Below are positions 14,507-24,060 of a stretch of 64,000 bases of DNA, one piece after another. The translations under genes and the position numbers were made by a program. Each line of letters opens with the position of its first letter. Position 1 is the stretch's first letter. This DNA comes from Photobacterium atrarenae (GTDB lineage: Bacteria; Pseudomonadota; Gammaproteobacteria; Enterobacterales; Vibrionaceae), in the NCBI RefSeq assembly GCF_024380015.1, contig NZ_CP101508.1, forward strand, positions 1,736,902 through 1,800,901. Direction: 5' to 3'. Below the pieces are notes generated by a model, which was not told the DNA's origin, made no database searches, and was given only the letters and a program-made list of their open reading frames with translations.

Positions 14507-17377
14507 TTAATAAACTAAATGCATAGACCTTAATGGCAAGGTTGATTCAAATTGATGCGTATCACCAGTTGATATAATGCGAGTTCCTCCATTAACTCCA
14601 GGCACAAAATAAATACCATCACCATCATAAACAAATGTAAAGCTGCTCGATGTGCTATCTGAATCTAGCCCTGTAAACAATTTATATGTATTACCAACAA
14701 TTAAATGTTCGGTAATCTGCTCTGATGTTCCTGATGAGAACTGATGTAATAAATAGGTTCGCACTTGATTGCCACTAATGTCAAACACATTACAACTGTT
14801 CATCACCGCATTGTTTAAGTTGGCTTGCTGTACTGCATCCTTAAATGTTACATCTACATTATTCAGCAGTAACTTAGAACCATTCACCCACACAAGTCGA
14901 TTGTACGAATCCTCGCTAAATGTTCCTTTTGACTTTATCGAACCACCATTCACGACAAAAACAGAGTCGTTATAACCAGCTCCTGTTAATAAATTACCCA
15001 ACTTGCTGGATGTAAACTCATAGCGGCCTTTTTGTTTGATTTCAACATTTGGTGTTTCATAACGCTCACCAGAACCAATATAATTAGCGTAACATTCAAC
15101 GTTAATTTCAGAATTATTACCAGATACAATCAACCAATCAACATTCAAATTATCAAGCACAATTTTTGTGTTATATGGCCCTTGTTGAGAACTTCCTATA
15201 TTTTCATCTGATGTGAATTTATCAGTAGAAAAACCAAGCACACGTATTGAAGGGTCAACATTTAGATCCCCCTTTAACGTGTTAACATCTCTAACAGTGA
15301 TTAACCGAGGGAAAAGCAACGAGTGATTGCCAACCTCACCAGCGCTAATTACATTCAACCCACCCTCATACAAAGGCGTTGATATACCATTGATTTCAAC
15401 GCTAGAAAAGAATCTAGGTGCGATAGGTGAGCCTATCGGCAGTGCCTGATCTTCATGTGTTTCACAATTTAATACTGGCGGAAACGATGACTTATTATGA
15501 TTACCATTGATTGTTATGTTTCTACCAACAAATCGACCATCAATAAAACCGCCACAATCAAGTCGTGATGTAACAATACCGTTTAATTTAGGGCCATTTC
15601 GTTGAACAAAATCAACATTATCTAATATCAAGTCACCGATACCAACAAGAGTTAACCCCCAGTTTCCAATCGTGCTGTCAGATACTTTTAAATATTCTCT
15701 AAATGGTTGGTGTGCATCAACTCGAGAAAGTGCACAATTTTCAAACGATAGACGTTGTGCGTTACCACTGCCGTCAACTCCCCATCCGTAACCATCTGAC
15801 TTAGCATTACACACTCGAACATCATAACTATCATAAAGTGAGAATGAATAGCCATATGTACCATCTTCATTATCAAGAGGATAGTCTGTATATAAATCGT
15901 TGATGCGTAAATAGCAGCAACGTTCAAACCGTAATCGAGTATTATTTACGGTCGGTTTGTTTGCTGTTGTTAAGAATGAGACATCGCACGATACACGAGT
16001 AGAGTCTTCACACTGAACTAACACACCATTAGGTACATTAGAAATATCAGTTTCAATTAATGCTAAACCATCAATATTCAATTTTGTTTGACTGATTTTT
16101 ATAGCTGTAACTTTAGTGATGTTTACATTTGTTAACGGGTATTTTATCGCACTACTCAATAACCCATGATTATAAATAACGTTATATTCTACTCGTTTTT
16201 TTACAACACCTCGGTAAGTATAAAAATCTTGTTCAGTCTCAATGATGACAAAACATCCATCAAGATCAGTCATAAATGTTAAGCCATCAAACGCTGTAAT
16301 ACCTGCTGATAGATTACTGTTCTCGATTGCTGACACCACAGAACTACCTGGTAAGTATTCTGTGATTTTTTCTCCCCGATTAATGATGAACTTACCGCTC
16401 CAACCATTAACATCGAATTTAGAACCTTGAAAATCACAATCCAAAGACAGCCGAATATCACCTGTCCCTGATAGTAAAAACTTACCGTATGATTGGTTGA
16501 TGGTTAGTCCGCTAGAAACGGCAGAAATAACGGATGTAGTAGCATCTTTCTTTCCTGTTGGATCTGCCCCCCACCCTGTCAAATCACCACTTAATCTAAG
16601 ATCATATAGTCTCAATGAAATTGCTTCAAAATAACCATGCTCTGTCTGTATAACAAACGTTTCATGATCATGTTCTTGAATATTAATGACCGTATGAGTT
16701 TCACCAGAAAATGCCTTATTCCATACCCTAAAGACTTGAATGGAACCATCTGATATCTTTAACCTCACAGCATTAATGCTTAAAGGAATTTTATCTCCTA
16801 CCTTTAGATAGTCATCAAACTTTTCAGGCCATATTTTTAATTGTGATATTTGTGATTCCGTTTTAGATACCGCGTTATTCACATAATCTCTTGACGCTTT
16901 GACCACGTTAGGATCCATCTCAACAATAGGATCTACCGAAGTAATAACAAAAAACATTTCCAGCGTGACCGGGGTTTTTACATTCCCGTTATTCACCGGC
17001 GGCGGGACATACACCCGGGCGCAGTTTCCGATAGCGTGAAAGTAGGTATTACCGTCGAACGTCGCCACGGCGGCGAATTCCCGGATGACCAGGTCATTCA
17101 CATCATCCGGCAGGATCGCATCCACCTTCAGCATGGGGACGCTGTCTGGCGTCGCCTGGAGAACATCCACCGAGTTCACCGGAATACGGGCCAGCTCATT
17201 AACCAAAGCGGTTTGTTTTCGGTCTGGCTGCACATATTCATCATGGGCATCGCCGATCGCCATGTGGGTGATTTCTAATTGCTTGTTTAGCAACTTACCG
17301 TTCTGCTCGGCATTTTCACCAAGTATGGTAAGGATAGAGCCATATTGCTGCTGGCTCTCTGGTACAGGTAATGTCAT
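14507..17377 (-). CDS. Tail fibre/spike: P2 gpH-type N-terminus fused to a beta-helix body
   Basis: 956 aa. Residues 1-160 match the phage tail-collar fibre N-terminal domain that attaches to the baseplate in P2-like phages (GSILTxxGExxxxxxLLxxxLEITHMAIGD). Residues about 260-800 lose similarity to gpH and show repeated short strands with Asn ladders, typical of a right-handed pectate-lyase-like helix as in tail spikes. The segment after ~450 is AT-rich compared with its neighbours, suggesting transfer. No gpG-type fibre chaperone follows. It likely recognises and may cleave a surface polysaccharide, which I infer from the fold only. Confidence 0.8.
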   Translation of the reverse strand: MTLPVPESQQQYGSILTILGENAEQNGKLLNKQLEITHMAIGDAHDEYVQPDRKQTALVNELARIPVNSVDVLQATPDSVPMLKVDAILPDDVNDLVIREFAAVATFDGNTYFHAIGNCARVYVPPPVNNGNVKTPVTLEMFFVITSVDPIVEMDPNVVKASRDYVNNAVSKTESQISQLKIWPEKFDDYLKVGDKIPLSINAVRLKISDGSIQVFRVWNKAFSGETHTVINIQEHDHETFVIQTEHGYFEAISLRLYDLRLSGDLTGWGADPTGKKDATTSVISAVSSGLTINQSYGKFLLSGTGDIRLSLDCDFQGSKFDVNGWSGKFIINRGEKITEYLPGSSVVSAIENSNLSAGITAFDGLTFMTDLDGCFVIIETEQDFYTYRGVVKKRVEYNVIYNHGLLSSAIKYPLTNVNITKVTAIKISQTKLNIDGLALIETDISNVPNGVLVQCEDSTRVSCDVSFLTTANKPTVNNTRLRFERCCYLRINDLYTDYPLDNEDGTYGYSFSLYDSYDVRVCNAKSDGYGWGVDGSGNAQRLSFENCALSRVDAHQPFREYLKVSDSTIGNWGLTLVGIGDLILDNVDFVQRNGPKLNGIVTSRLDCGGFIDGRFVGRNITINGNHNKSSFPPVLNCETHEDQALPIGSPIAPRFFSSVEINGISTPLYEGGLNVISAGEVGNHSLLFPRLITVRDVNTLKGDLNVDPSIRVLGFSTDKFTSDENIGSSQQGPYNTKIVLDNLNVDWLIVSGNNSEINVECYANYIGSGERYETPNVEIKQKGRYEFTSSKLGNLLTGAGYNDSVFVVNGGSIKSKGTFSEDSYNRLVWVNGSKLLLNNVDVTFKDAVQQANLNNAVMNSCNVFDISGNQVRTYLLHQFSSGTSEQITEHLIVGNTYKLFTGLDSDSTSSSFTFVYDGDGIYFVPGVNGGTRIISTGDTHQFESTLPLRSMHLVY

Positions 17378-17381
17378 TGAT

Positions 17382-18014
17382 TTACTCCAACACTAAAGGC
17401 AATGGCCCAGAGCGAACCTGGATAGCCTGACGGGAGATGCAAGCCATACCGTTATTTGAAGAACTGACCATCGAGCTGATAATCCATGGCCCGGCTTTCA
17501 TTGCAATGGCCTGTCGACTCATCGCGATATGCTTTTCAGGGGCCTCCACCCGACTGGTAATGGTCATACCGACCAGTGTGCTGCGAACGTTCTTCGCAGA
17601 GTTGATGGCCGGGACGAGCTTGCCCAGCTCGGCGCCGTCAATAGGGGTTCCGGTGGAAACAAAGTCCACCCGAAAATCACCGGGGGCCAGGTTCTCTTTG
17701 TCTTCGAACCATTCGGTGACCTTGGTGCCGTCGCCGCGGATCGCACTGACCACCCGCTCGACGGCATCCCGGGTCCCTTTCTTACGGTGGATGTAGATGC
17801 TGTCTTTGATGACCTGGCGCTTCCGCTCAACCGGCCAGGCTGAGTTCCAGTTTTCCACCGACAGCGCCCAGGCCAAATGCGGCAACAGGTGTTCAGGACA
17901 TTTGTCCGGGTTCCAGATATCACGGTTGGGGATCGAAAGAGGCGGTGAAATCACCGCCTCGACGTCTCGTTCATGTTTGCTGGCATTAGGGGGCAGCAGG
18001 CTTTTATGCGTCAT
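17382..18014 (-). CDS. I: Baseplate protein, P2 gpI-like
   Basis: 210 aa with the phage tail protein I pattern (LLPPNASxxERxxExA..., then WNPDxCPExLLPHLAWALSVExWN). A wedge component of the contractile baseplate. Overlaps gpJ by four bases (ATGA) and precedes the fibre by five, as in P2. Confidence 0.92.
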   Translation of the reverse strand: MTHKSLLPPNASKHERDVEAVISPPLSIPNRDIWNPDKCPEHLLPHLAWALSVENWNSAWPVERKRQVIKDSIYIHRKKGTRDAVERVVSAIRGDGTKVTEWFEDKENLAPGDFRVDFVSTGTPIDGAELGKLVPAINSAKNVRSTLVGMTITSRVEAPEKHIAMSRQAIAMKAGPWIISSMVSSSNNGMACISRQAIQVRSGPLPLVLE

Positions 18015-18904
18015 GTGGTCACCCTCGCCGTCAGGGTGATGCTGGATGCATAGCCGGCGCTGAACTGATCGTTGATGATGTCATCCGCCGGGGCAGCAAG
18101 GTGGACCTTGTAAACCCCCGGGACACGCAGCGCGGCATAAAAACCATCCAGGGTTAAATCCATCCCCTGCCGGTGAGAATCCGCCAGCCACTTATCGAGT
18201 TGCTGCCGGGCAGCGTTGAGCACTTCGGCTTCATCGGGACCAGGGAAAAGCTCGAGTTCAGCCTCAACCACAAATTCGTTGATAGTGGCACTTTGCACGA
18301 TCACTTCATCACTGAGTGGCCGGGTGCCTTTCGGGGTCAGCACCGCTTCAACCAAGCTGAGCAAATCAGGGCTCGCCTCACCACAGCCTTCATGCGACAG
18401 GACTGAGACAATCACCGAGAGCGTGCCCTGCGGCGAGTCCGTGGCAATGCTTTTCACCCGGCCATCGGCTGACAGCGCCCAGAACTCATAATCATCGGCG
18501 CTACCGGCAGTATTCTTGGCCCGGTTTGAGAGCTGGATCCGATAGCGAAATGCATCGTCGGATTCCATGACCCGGGGCCGCGGCGGCATTGCATCCGGAT
18601 CCCCTTCGTCAATCACCAGGCGCTGCACATCAAAATCCGCACCGCGGACATCTAAGTCAGTTCCGCTCGCATATGCCAGCATGGTGGCGTGGGCGCCATC
18701 ATTGACGCGCTGACGCAGCACCATTTCCCGGAAAGCTGCGACTTCAAGAATTTTGTAGACCGGGTCAGATTCGTTGACTTCCTGGTAGTCCGGGTCGATT
18801 GCCTGGTAGCGCTGGATCCACGCCTGCAGAATTTGTTCGTAATCCAACTGCTCGATCACTGCAGGTTTAGGCAGTTGGCTCATATCGACATTGACTGTGA
18901 CCAT
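18011..18904 (-). CDS. J: Baseplate protein, P2 gpJ-like
   Basis: 297 aa, matching the Baseplate_J family (LDVRGADFDVQRLVI ... FRYRIQLSNRAKNTAGSADDYEFWA). Forms the wedge edge of the baseplate. One-base stop/start overlap with gpW at 18904. Confidence 0.92.
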   Translation of the reverse strand: MVTVNVDMSQLPKPAVIEQLDYEQILQAWIQRYQAIDPDYQEVNESDPVYKILEVAAFREMVLRQRVNDGAHATMLAYASGTDLDVRGADFDVQRLVIDEGDPDAMPPRPRVMESDDAFRYRIQLSNRAKNTAGSADDYEFWALSADGRVKSIATDSPQGTLSVIVSVLSHEGCGEASPDLLSLVEAVLTPKGTRPLSDEVIVQSATINEFVVEAELELFPGPDEAEVLNAARQQLDKWLADSHRQGMDLTLDGFYAALRVPGVYKVHLAAPADDIINDQFSAGYASSITLTARVTT

Positions 18905-19242
18905 CAGCGAACCTCTATACCTTCCAGAGTAATGGGCTGGCCATTGGGCCGGTACTTCCCTTCAATCGCCAGCACAATCAGACCGGGCTGGGCGGCGGTG
19001 ACAAGCACCCGGGTCACATCAATCCGCTTTTCCCACTTCCGCAGGGCCTGGGCACTTTCCGCCACAATGTCTGCCACCGTTTCGGGGTTGCCCGGGTTAT
19101 CAATCAGCTCAAACAGCCGACTGCCGTAGTCGCGGCGCATCACGCGTGATCCGATGGGTGTGGTGAGAATGTCACGGACCGACTGCTTCAAGTGGTCGAT
19201 GCCGCTGAGTGCCCGGCCTGTGCTTGCATCCATACCGCGCAT
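18904..19242 (-). CDS. W: Baseplate wedge protein, P2 gpW / gp25-like
   Basis: 112 aa. GPW_gp25 pattern: GIDHLKQSVRDILTTPIGSRVMRRDYGSRLFELID. Full length. Part of the V-W-J-I baseplate operon. Confidence 0.92.
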   Translation of the reverse strand: MRGMDASTGRALSGIDHLKQSVRDILTTPIGSRVMRRDYGSRLFELIDNPGNPETVADIVAESAQALRKWEKRIDVTRVLVTAAQPGLIVLAIEGKYRPNGQPITLEGIEVR

Positions 19243-19253
19243 AGTTCTATCCC

Positions 19254-19451
19254 CTACTTGATCGGCCAGTCGCCCTGGCTACTGCCACCACCCACCGATG
19301 CCTTGCCGTTTTCCTGAAATTCATCAACAACCGCATTGGCCAGCGCCTTTGCCAGCTTGTTCACCCAGGAGTGCTCACCTTCAGCGGTTGCCCCCAGGGC
19401 TTCCATCTCCTGAACAAAGCGCGCCTCCAGGCTTGATTTACTGAGTGCCAT
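19254..19451 (-). CDS. Small hypothetical baseplate-operon protein
   Basis: 65 aa, no family recognised. It sits directly between gpV (stop 19452) and gpW with no gap upstream, so it is translationally coupled and probably structural or an assembly factor. Its C-terminus is Gly/Ser-rich. Confidence 0.65.
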   Translation of the reverse strand: MALSKSSLEARFVQEMEALGATAEGEHSWVNKLAKALANAVVDEFQENGKASVGGGSSQGDWPIK

Positions 19452-20093
19452 CTACTTTCCTGCAATTACTTTGACGGAGATGTCCCCGTGCGGTTTACCT
19501 GTGAAGTGACACACGCACTCCCCGGTCACCACGCCCTTGCCACCATTGAGTTTGACCTGCTTGCCATCGGCAATCACATCGCCTTTGGCTTCTGCTTTGA
19601 TGTCTGCCTCAGACGTGACCGTTGCGGTTTTGGTGACGGCGATATCGGCCGTCCCTTCAACCGTGGCAGTCATATTCCCGGTGATGTTCAGCTTCATATG
19701 GCCTTTAATATCAGGGGTGAGCGTATGCGTTTTGCGGTTATAGGTGAACGTGGTGCCATCTTCATAACGGCTGACATGTTCATCCGGCGAGGTACTGGGG
19801 ACCGGGCTGGTTGCATCGGGGAACGACGGGAACACCACGCCGAGCGCCAGATCTCCAGACTCCGAGATGATGAGCACCTGCTCACCGATCGCCAGCGGCT
19901 CCCAGTCCGTCCGGTGCTGGCTCGAAGCCCGGCCCGAAGACCACGGCAGCCAGCCGGTCACCGCCTTCTCGGCGTATTGCACCCGGACCCGCGGTGGCTC
20001 CATCGAGAAATCCACGCTGTGGATCCGGCCGCGTTTAATCATGTTGGCCATCCGACGTTGCATGTCCCGGACGATATAATCCATCTCAGACAT
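19452..20093 (-). CDS. V: Baseplate spike, P2 gpV-like
   Basis: 213 aa. N-terminal OB-fold of the gp5/VgrG/gpV type (RGRIHSVDFSMEPPRVRVQY...TGWLPW), then repetitive beta strands (residues about 130-190, many T/V/K alternations) forming the triple-stranded needle. The start at ATG 20093 (MSEMDYIVRDMQRRM) fits the family; the frame open further upstream lies in the neighbouring gene. Pierces the outer membrane on contraction. Confidence 0.9.
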   Translation of the reverse strand: MSEMDYIVRDMQRRMANMIKRGRIHSVDFSMEPPRVRVQYAEKAVTGWLPWSSGRASSQHRTDWEPLAIGEQVLIISESGDLALGVVFPSFPDATSPVPSTSPDEHVSRYEDGTTFTYNRKTHTLTPDIKGHMKLNITGNMTATVEGTADIAVTKTATVTSEADIKAEAKGDVIADGKQVKLNGGKGVVTGECVCHFTGKPHGDISVKVIAGK

Positions 20094-20616
20094 CCGACAC
20101 CACCTCTTCATACATATCTTCGTCGACGCTGCCAAGATTCGGCGAGAACCCGACCTTGACCGTTGTCGGCGTGAGTCCTTCCGGCTTGAACGCATCGGCC
20201 CCGACTTCAACATTCTGGTTAAACCGGATCGACCAGACCGCGTATTCATCCAGCTCCGGCTCAAACGCGTCCGGCTCCGCACTGACAAACACCGCCGGCT
20301 CAACCCGCAACCCGAACCGGGCGCCGTCGACCTTCAGGGCAATCGCCATGGCCGCGTTGCGCACTTCCAGCTGATACCTGGCATCTGCCATCCCGAGGAC
20401 AGCCAGAATTTCACAGCTCAGCGTGACGCCTAACTGCCCGTTCATCGGCTGACGCTCCGCCCGCTCCCAGTCCCTGACCGCAAAGAACGCGCAGGGCGTG
20501 GTGAGCGCCGTGGCCGTCTCCGGGTAGTAATCCACCGATTTCAGCCAGGTCAGATTGTCTGCCAGCCACTGCTTCACCTTGTCGTGGTACTCGGTTAAAT
20601 GAATGCCATCAGTCAC
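20086..20616 (-). CDS. Phage tail/neck protein, family uncertain
   Basis: 176 aa. By position between the head-tail joining genes and the spike it takes the place of lambda gpU or P2 gpR, so a tail terminator role is possible, but I see no decisive motif. Overlaps gpV by eight bases and the Z-like gene by eight. Confidence 0.6.
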   Translation of the reverse strand: MTDGIHLTEYHDKVKQWLADNLTWLKSVDYYPETATALTTPCAFFAVRDWERAERQPMNGQLGVTLSCEILAVLGMADARYQLEVRNAAMAIALKVDGARFGLRVEPAVFVSAEPDAFEPELDEYAVWSIRFNQNVEVGADAFKPEGLTPTTVKVGFSPNLGSVDEDMYEEVVSDV

Positions 20617-21229
20617 GCCAATTCGTCCTGTTTTTGCCGATCTTCACCCGCCCCTTCAAATCCGTTTCAAAGTGCTTGAGGAATATCTCGGGCAGCTGTT
20701 CAAAAATTTCGTCTTCAATCATGGTTTCCAACGCATCGGAGACCGGCACCCGCGCTTCTTTCAACGGGAACCGCTTCTCGGATTTGCGGGTAAATATCGA
20801 GCGCCGGTTATACCGCCGAGCAATAAAGCCGTCGTCATAAGTCTGATCCGGAATTTTCCCACGCGGCTTGAAGGTCGCGCCCCTGGGGGACTTTTTCGAC
20901 CCGCGCCGGCGGATGCTCCCCCTCAGATAGCCGACGGAGATATCATTCATCCCGTACCACAGCTTCAGCTCATCGAACTTTTGCTGCTTGCTGGGACTTC
21001 TGAGGCGAAAATGCTGAAAGCGCTTGCGGATCGCCTTGAGCGATTTAATCCCCATCTCGTCACGCAACATCTTGTTGGTCAGAAAGCGCAGGGTGATCGC
21101 CGTTCGGCTCATCGCCCGGTTGTAAGCCGCCTTCATCTGCGCTTCCGTGGCGTGATGAATGTTTCTCAGCGCTTCCAGCTCTTCGACATCAATAAGAAAT
21201 GGCAGACGACTCGGATCTTCTTTCGACAT
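20609..21229 (-). CDS. Minor tail protein Z-like
   Basis: 206 aa, basic, resembling prophage minor tail protein Z (GPZ) proteins by its position after the head-closure gene and its Arg/Lys-rich centre (RGSIRRRGSKKSPRG). Z-type proteins act at the head-tail connector. Overlaps its upstream neighbour by 41 bases. Confidence 0.6.
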   Translation of the reverse strand: MSKEDPSRLPFLIDVEELEALRNIHHATEAQMKAAYNRAMSRTAITLRFLTNKMLRDEMGIKSLKAIRKRFQHFRLRSPSKQQKFDELKLWYGMNDISVGYLRGSIRRRGSKKSPRGATFKPRGKIPDQTYDDGFIARRYNRRSIFTRKSEKRFPLKEARVPVSDALETMIEDEIFEQLPEIFLKHFETDLKGRVKIGKNRTNWRD

Positions 21230-21545
21230 TGTGATGCCCCAACGTTAACTTCAAACGACCCAAGCCATCATCTTCCGGTAGCACAACCAGGTAACGCTGG
21301 CTGGTTCCATTTTCAAACTGCAGCGTGACCTCATTGCGCCGTACCAGATGCGCGGCCTCGGACGATTTCACAATCAGCGTGGGCCGCTGAGCATCAACAA
21401 AACCGCCCCCCTCCAGCTTTGCCACTTTGATGGGCCCAGTGAATATCCCCCGAATGGGCTCATGCCCCTCTGCGGATACATCCACATTGCTGAACGCATC
21501 AACAATGGCTTCATTGGCCTGCAGGGCAACGGTATTGACTGACAT
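21189..21545 (-). CDS. Head-tail joining protein, lambda FII-like
   Basis: 118 aa, with strand-rich sequence (GIFTGPIKVAKLEGGGFVDAQRPTLIVKS) like the lambda FII / head-closure group. It follows the capsid gene after a short gap. Assigned by pattern and order. Confidence 0.6.
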   Translation of the reverse strand: MSVNTVALQANEAIVDAFSNVDVSAEGHEPIRGIFTGPIKVAKLEGGGFVDAQRPTLIVKSSEAAHLVRRNEVTLQFENGTSQRYLVVLPEDDGLGRLKLTLGHHNVERRSESSAISY

Positions 21546-21562
21546 TCAGCACCTCTTCCACC

Positions 21563-21597
21563 CAACAAAGCCCAGTCCTGTTGGACCGGGCCGCTTT
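21563..21597 (-). terminator. Hairpin between capsid and head-closure genes
   Basis: GCCCaGTCC-TGTT-GGACcGGGC. T-run is weak on the minus strand, so it may be a processing or attenuation hairpin that limits the genes after the capsid. Confidence 0.4.
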
Positions 21598-21623
21598 CTC
21601 GCTGTTTAACTGCGGTTATGCCG

Positions 21624-22610
21624 TTAGTTCGATGAATGGATAGCGCACAGCAGACCCGGATCACGGGTGATCGGCAGGTAGATAGAGCGCGAACGAATTT
21701 CCAGACCTTCATCGTGCGGCAGCGGCTCGGTGGTAATGTGACATTCACGCTTAGATGCACTGCTGGAGCTGAGTACATCGGCCGGCGCACGGAGCATACC
21801 GAACACACCGCTCAGGCCCATCGGGTAAGAAGCACCTTCTTCCGCAACTTCATCGGCTTCATCGACGATGAACTTCAGGCCGCACACGCTGATCTCCGTC
21901 GGATCATCGGCAAACTTCACCTGCAGTTTCGAGTGTGCTTCTTCACCGTAGAAGGTCTTCACACTCGCATGACCCAAAATGCGTTCAACCATATCCTGAC
22001 CAACCCGCACCGCCACGCCTTTCAGCGTCAGGTGACCATGGTCCTTGGCGATTTTCTTCGTGTCTTTCGCGATGCCTTTCAGCAGTTTCGGGACGTCGGT
22101 TGTATCGGTGCCCAGCTTCAGGTCAACTTTGCGCTCCTGCACACCCAGCACATTGAACAGGTCGACCATCACCACACCTTTGCGGTTCTTGATCCGACCT
22201 TTCAACGCGGTATACGCCGTGAAAGCCGCCGTATAGCGGTGGTTGTTCCGGTGCTTGCCCATTTTGTTTTTCACCAGCACCGCCAGTTCCTGAGCCTTGA
22301 GCTTCTTATCACGCAATGACGAGATACGCTGCAGCTCGTTCGGCAGCACCTGGCTGTCGAACGGATAACGGATCAGGCTCACCGGTACCGCAGATTCAGG
22401 ATCGTGCTTGTCGATGTTCGGATGCTGGCCAATTTCCCCAGGCATTAACACCTGCAGCTCATTTCCGGCTTTAACAATCATCACCTGGCGACTTTCCACC
22501 GGCTCGACTTCAAACATATCCAGTACAGCCGACTCAATCGGTGTCGAGGTGTTATACCCCTTGGTCAGCGCAACTAAGCCAAAGGCTTCATGATCAAAAA
22601 TGGTATCCAT
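21624..22610 (-). CDS. E: Major capsid protein, lambda gpE-like
   Basis: 328 aa, matching the Phage_cap_E family (MDTIFDHEAFGLVALTKGYN ... ERILGHASVKTFYGEEAHSKL). Forms the HK97-fold shell. It comes after the decoration protein, the same order as in lambda. Confidence 0.9.
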   Translation of the reverse strand: MDTIFDHEAFGLVALTKGYNTSTPIESAVLDMFEVEPVESRQVMIVKAGNELQVLMPGEIGQHPNIDKHDPESAVPVSLIRYPFDSQVLPNELQRISSLRDKKLKAQELAVLVKNKMGKHRNNHRYTAAFTAYTALKGRIKNRKGVVMVDLFNVLGVQERKVDLKLGTDTTDVPKLLKGIAKDTKKIAKDHGHLTLKGVAVRVGQDMVERILGHASVKTFYGEEAHSKLQVKFADDPTEISVCGLKFIVDEADEVAEEGASYPMGLSGVFGMLRAPADVLSSSSASKRECHITTEPLPHDEGLEIRSRSIYLPITRDPGLLCAIHSSN

Positions 22611-22618
22611 AACAGCTA

Positions 22619-22951
22619 TTAATCCTGTTTGATGATGAGGAAAGTGTTCTCAAGGTGATCAATCACCTTGTTCTTATCGGCATCCGAAATGCCATCGGGC
22701 CAGTGAATGTAGAGGTCATTGAACACCGAGTGCGCCCAGTACACCTGTCCGGCGCCAAGGTGGACACCATAGGCTGTCGTACCGTCGAAGCCTTCAACCG
22801 TCGGGTCGATCTCTGCGCCGGCTTTATCAACGATCGAATACAACGGCGTGTTGGCGGCATCCGGAATGGTTTTATTGCTCATCTCACCACGTGGGTGAGT
22901 CCACAACAGAATGAGTGCCTGAGACACTGGTTTGGAGATTGTTGAAATCAT
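22619..22951 (-). CDS. Head decoration protein, lambda gpD-like
   Basis: 110 aa. Head decoration protein D pattern (ILLWTHPRGEMSNKTIPD ... GFDGTTAYGVHLGAGQVYWAHSVF). Stabilises the expanded capsid. One-base overlap with the protease stop (22951). Confidence 0.8.
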   Translation of the reverse strand: MISTISKPVSQALILLWTHPRGEMSNKTIPDAANTPLYSIVDKAGAEIDPTVEGFDGTTAYGVHLGAGQVYWAHSVFNDLYIHWPDGISDADKNKVIDHLENTFLIIKQD

Positions 22952-24060
22952 TACGCTTCCTCAATCAGTTTCATCATGTCATAGCTGTCGTCATCCCCAT
23001 CCAGGCTGCCGACAAGTGAAATTTCTTCGTCACGCTTAGCGGCTTCAGCCTTGATTTTGGCTTTGGCGCCTTCCAGATCTTCACCTTCAGCAACCAACTG
23101 AGCGGTAATGTCCCCAACGCCCGCAGACTGCGCCAGCTGATCAACCTGAACCAGCAGCTCCGTATGCTTTTCGCCATTGGCTTTCGCTTCAGCCTGAAGC
23201 TTCTCAATCTGAGCGCTCAGCGCCGCCTTCTCTCCTTCATGCTGAAGATTCAGCGCATCAACGATCCGTCGATGGGTTTTATCGGTCATCATTAATTTGA
23301 TTTCCTCTTCTGTTTTAATCCCGTCAATCAACCCCAGCTCAAGCAGCTTTTCAGCCCTGAAGATATTTGCCTCCAGGGCTTGAATCTGCTCCGGCTGAAG
23401 CTGGCGATTACGGGCGACCAAGTTAAAAAAGTCTCCGGCCAGCTCATCAATCATTCCCTGATGCCTGGCGGATTCTGCGTCATTCAGTGGTTTTTCCGGC
23501 GCCCCGTCCGCTTTGGCTTCGCCCGAAGTGTAATAAGTCATCCGGCGTTTATCGTTGAACAGCTCCAGCCGGCCGCGGATTGCCCCAATCGATCCGCCCA
23601 GACTGTGCGGGCTGGCATACAACTCGGTACACGCACTCGCAATCGCGTAGTTGGCCGAAAACGAGCCGCCATTGATAAAGCCAATTACCGGCTTCACCTT
23701 TGCGACGTCCTCAATGAACTCGGCCAAATCGAAACAACCAGAGGCCTCGCCGCCCGGACCATCGAACTCACAGAAGATCCGGGGCACATCGTCGTTATCA
23801 ACCAGCGCCTTGATCTCAGCGCGGAGATCGCGATAACTGGTGACCTGTTCGCAGTTGTTATCCAGTCCGCTGAACCTGTGAGTCGTGGGACCAAACACCG
23901 CCATATGGCAGAAAGTGTCGGTTCGCTCAGCATCACCGTTTTCAGCCAGGTACAGCTGAGGGTTCTTGTAAAATTCCAGCAATGCGTTGTGATAAGTCTG
24001 ATGCGCATCAATCGTCATCAGCATCGGTTTGTTCGTCATCAACTGCAGCAGGTGTCTCAT
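22951..24060 (-). CDS. C: Capsid maturation protease/scaffold, lambda gpC / S49-like
   Basis: Up to 369 aa. Residues about 45-250 are a S49 (SppA/ClpP-fold) protease with the nucleophile region FINGGSFSANYAIAS and a GGSIGAI segment. The C-terminal ~110 residues are a charged coiled coil, like the lambda Nu3 scaffold that is made from an internal start; MMTDKTHRR at about residue 256 is a candidate internal start. The true start may be one of the closely spaced ATGs at 24039 or 24024, because the first codons overlap the portal gene. Confidence 0.85.
   Translation of the reverse strand: MRHLLQLMTNKPMLMTIDAHQTYHNALLEFYKNPQLYLAENGDAERTDTFCHMAVFGPTTHRFSGLDNNCEQVTSYRDLRAEIKALVDNDDVPRIFCEFDGPGGEASGCFDLAEFIEDVAKVKPVIGFINGGSFSANYAIASACTELYASPHSLGGSIGAIRGRLELFNDKRRMTYYTSGEAKADGAPEKPLNDAESARHQGMIDELAGDFFNLVARNRQLQPEQIQALEANIFRAEKLLELGLIDGIKTEEEIKLMMTDKTHRRIVDALNLQHEGEKAALSAQIEKLQAEAKANGEKHTELLVQVDQLAQSAGVGDITAQLVAEGEDLEGAKAKIKAEAAKRDEEISLVGSLDGDDDSYDMMKLIEEA

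Noticed and set aside
19452..20303. Longer gpV frame starting at 20303
   Set aside because: The first 70 residues are Ser/Arg-rich and overlap the neighbouring gene; MSEMDYIVRDM fits the family.
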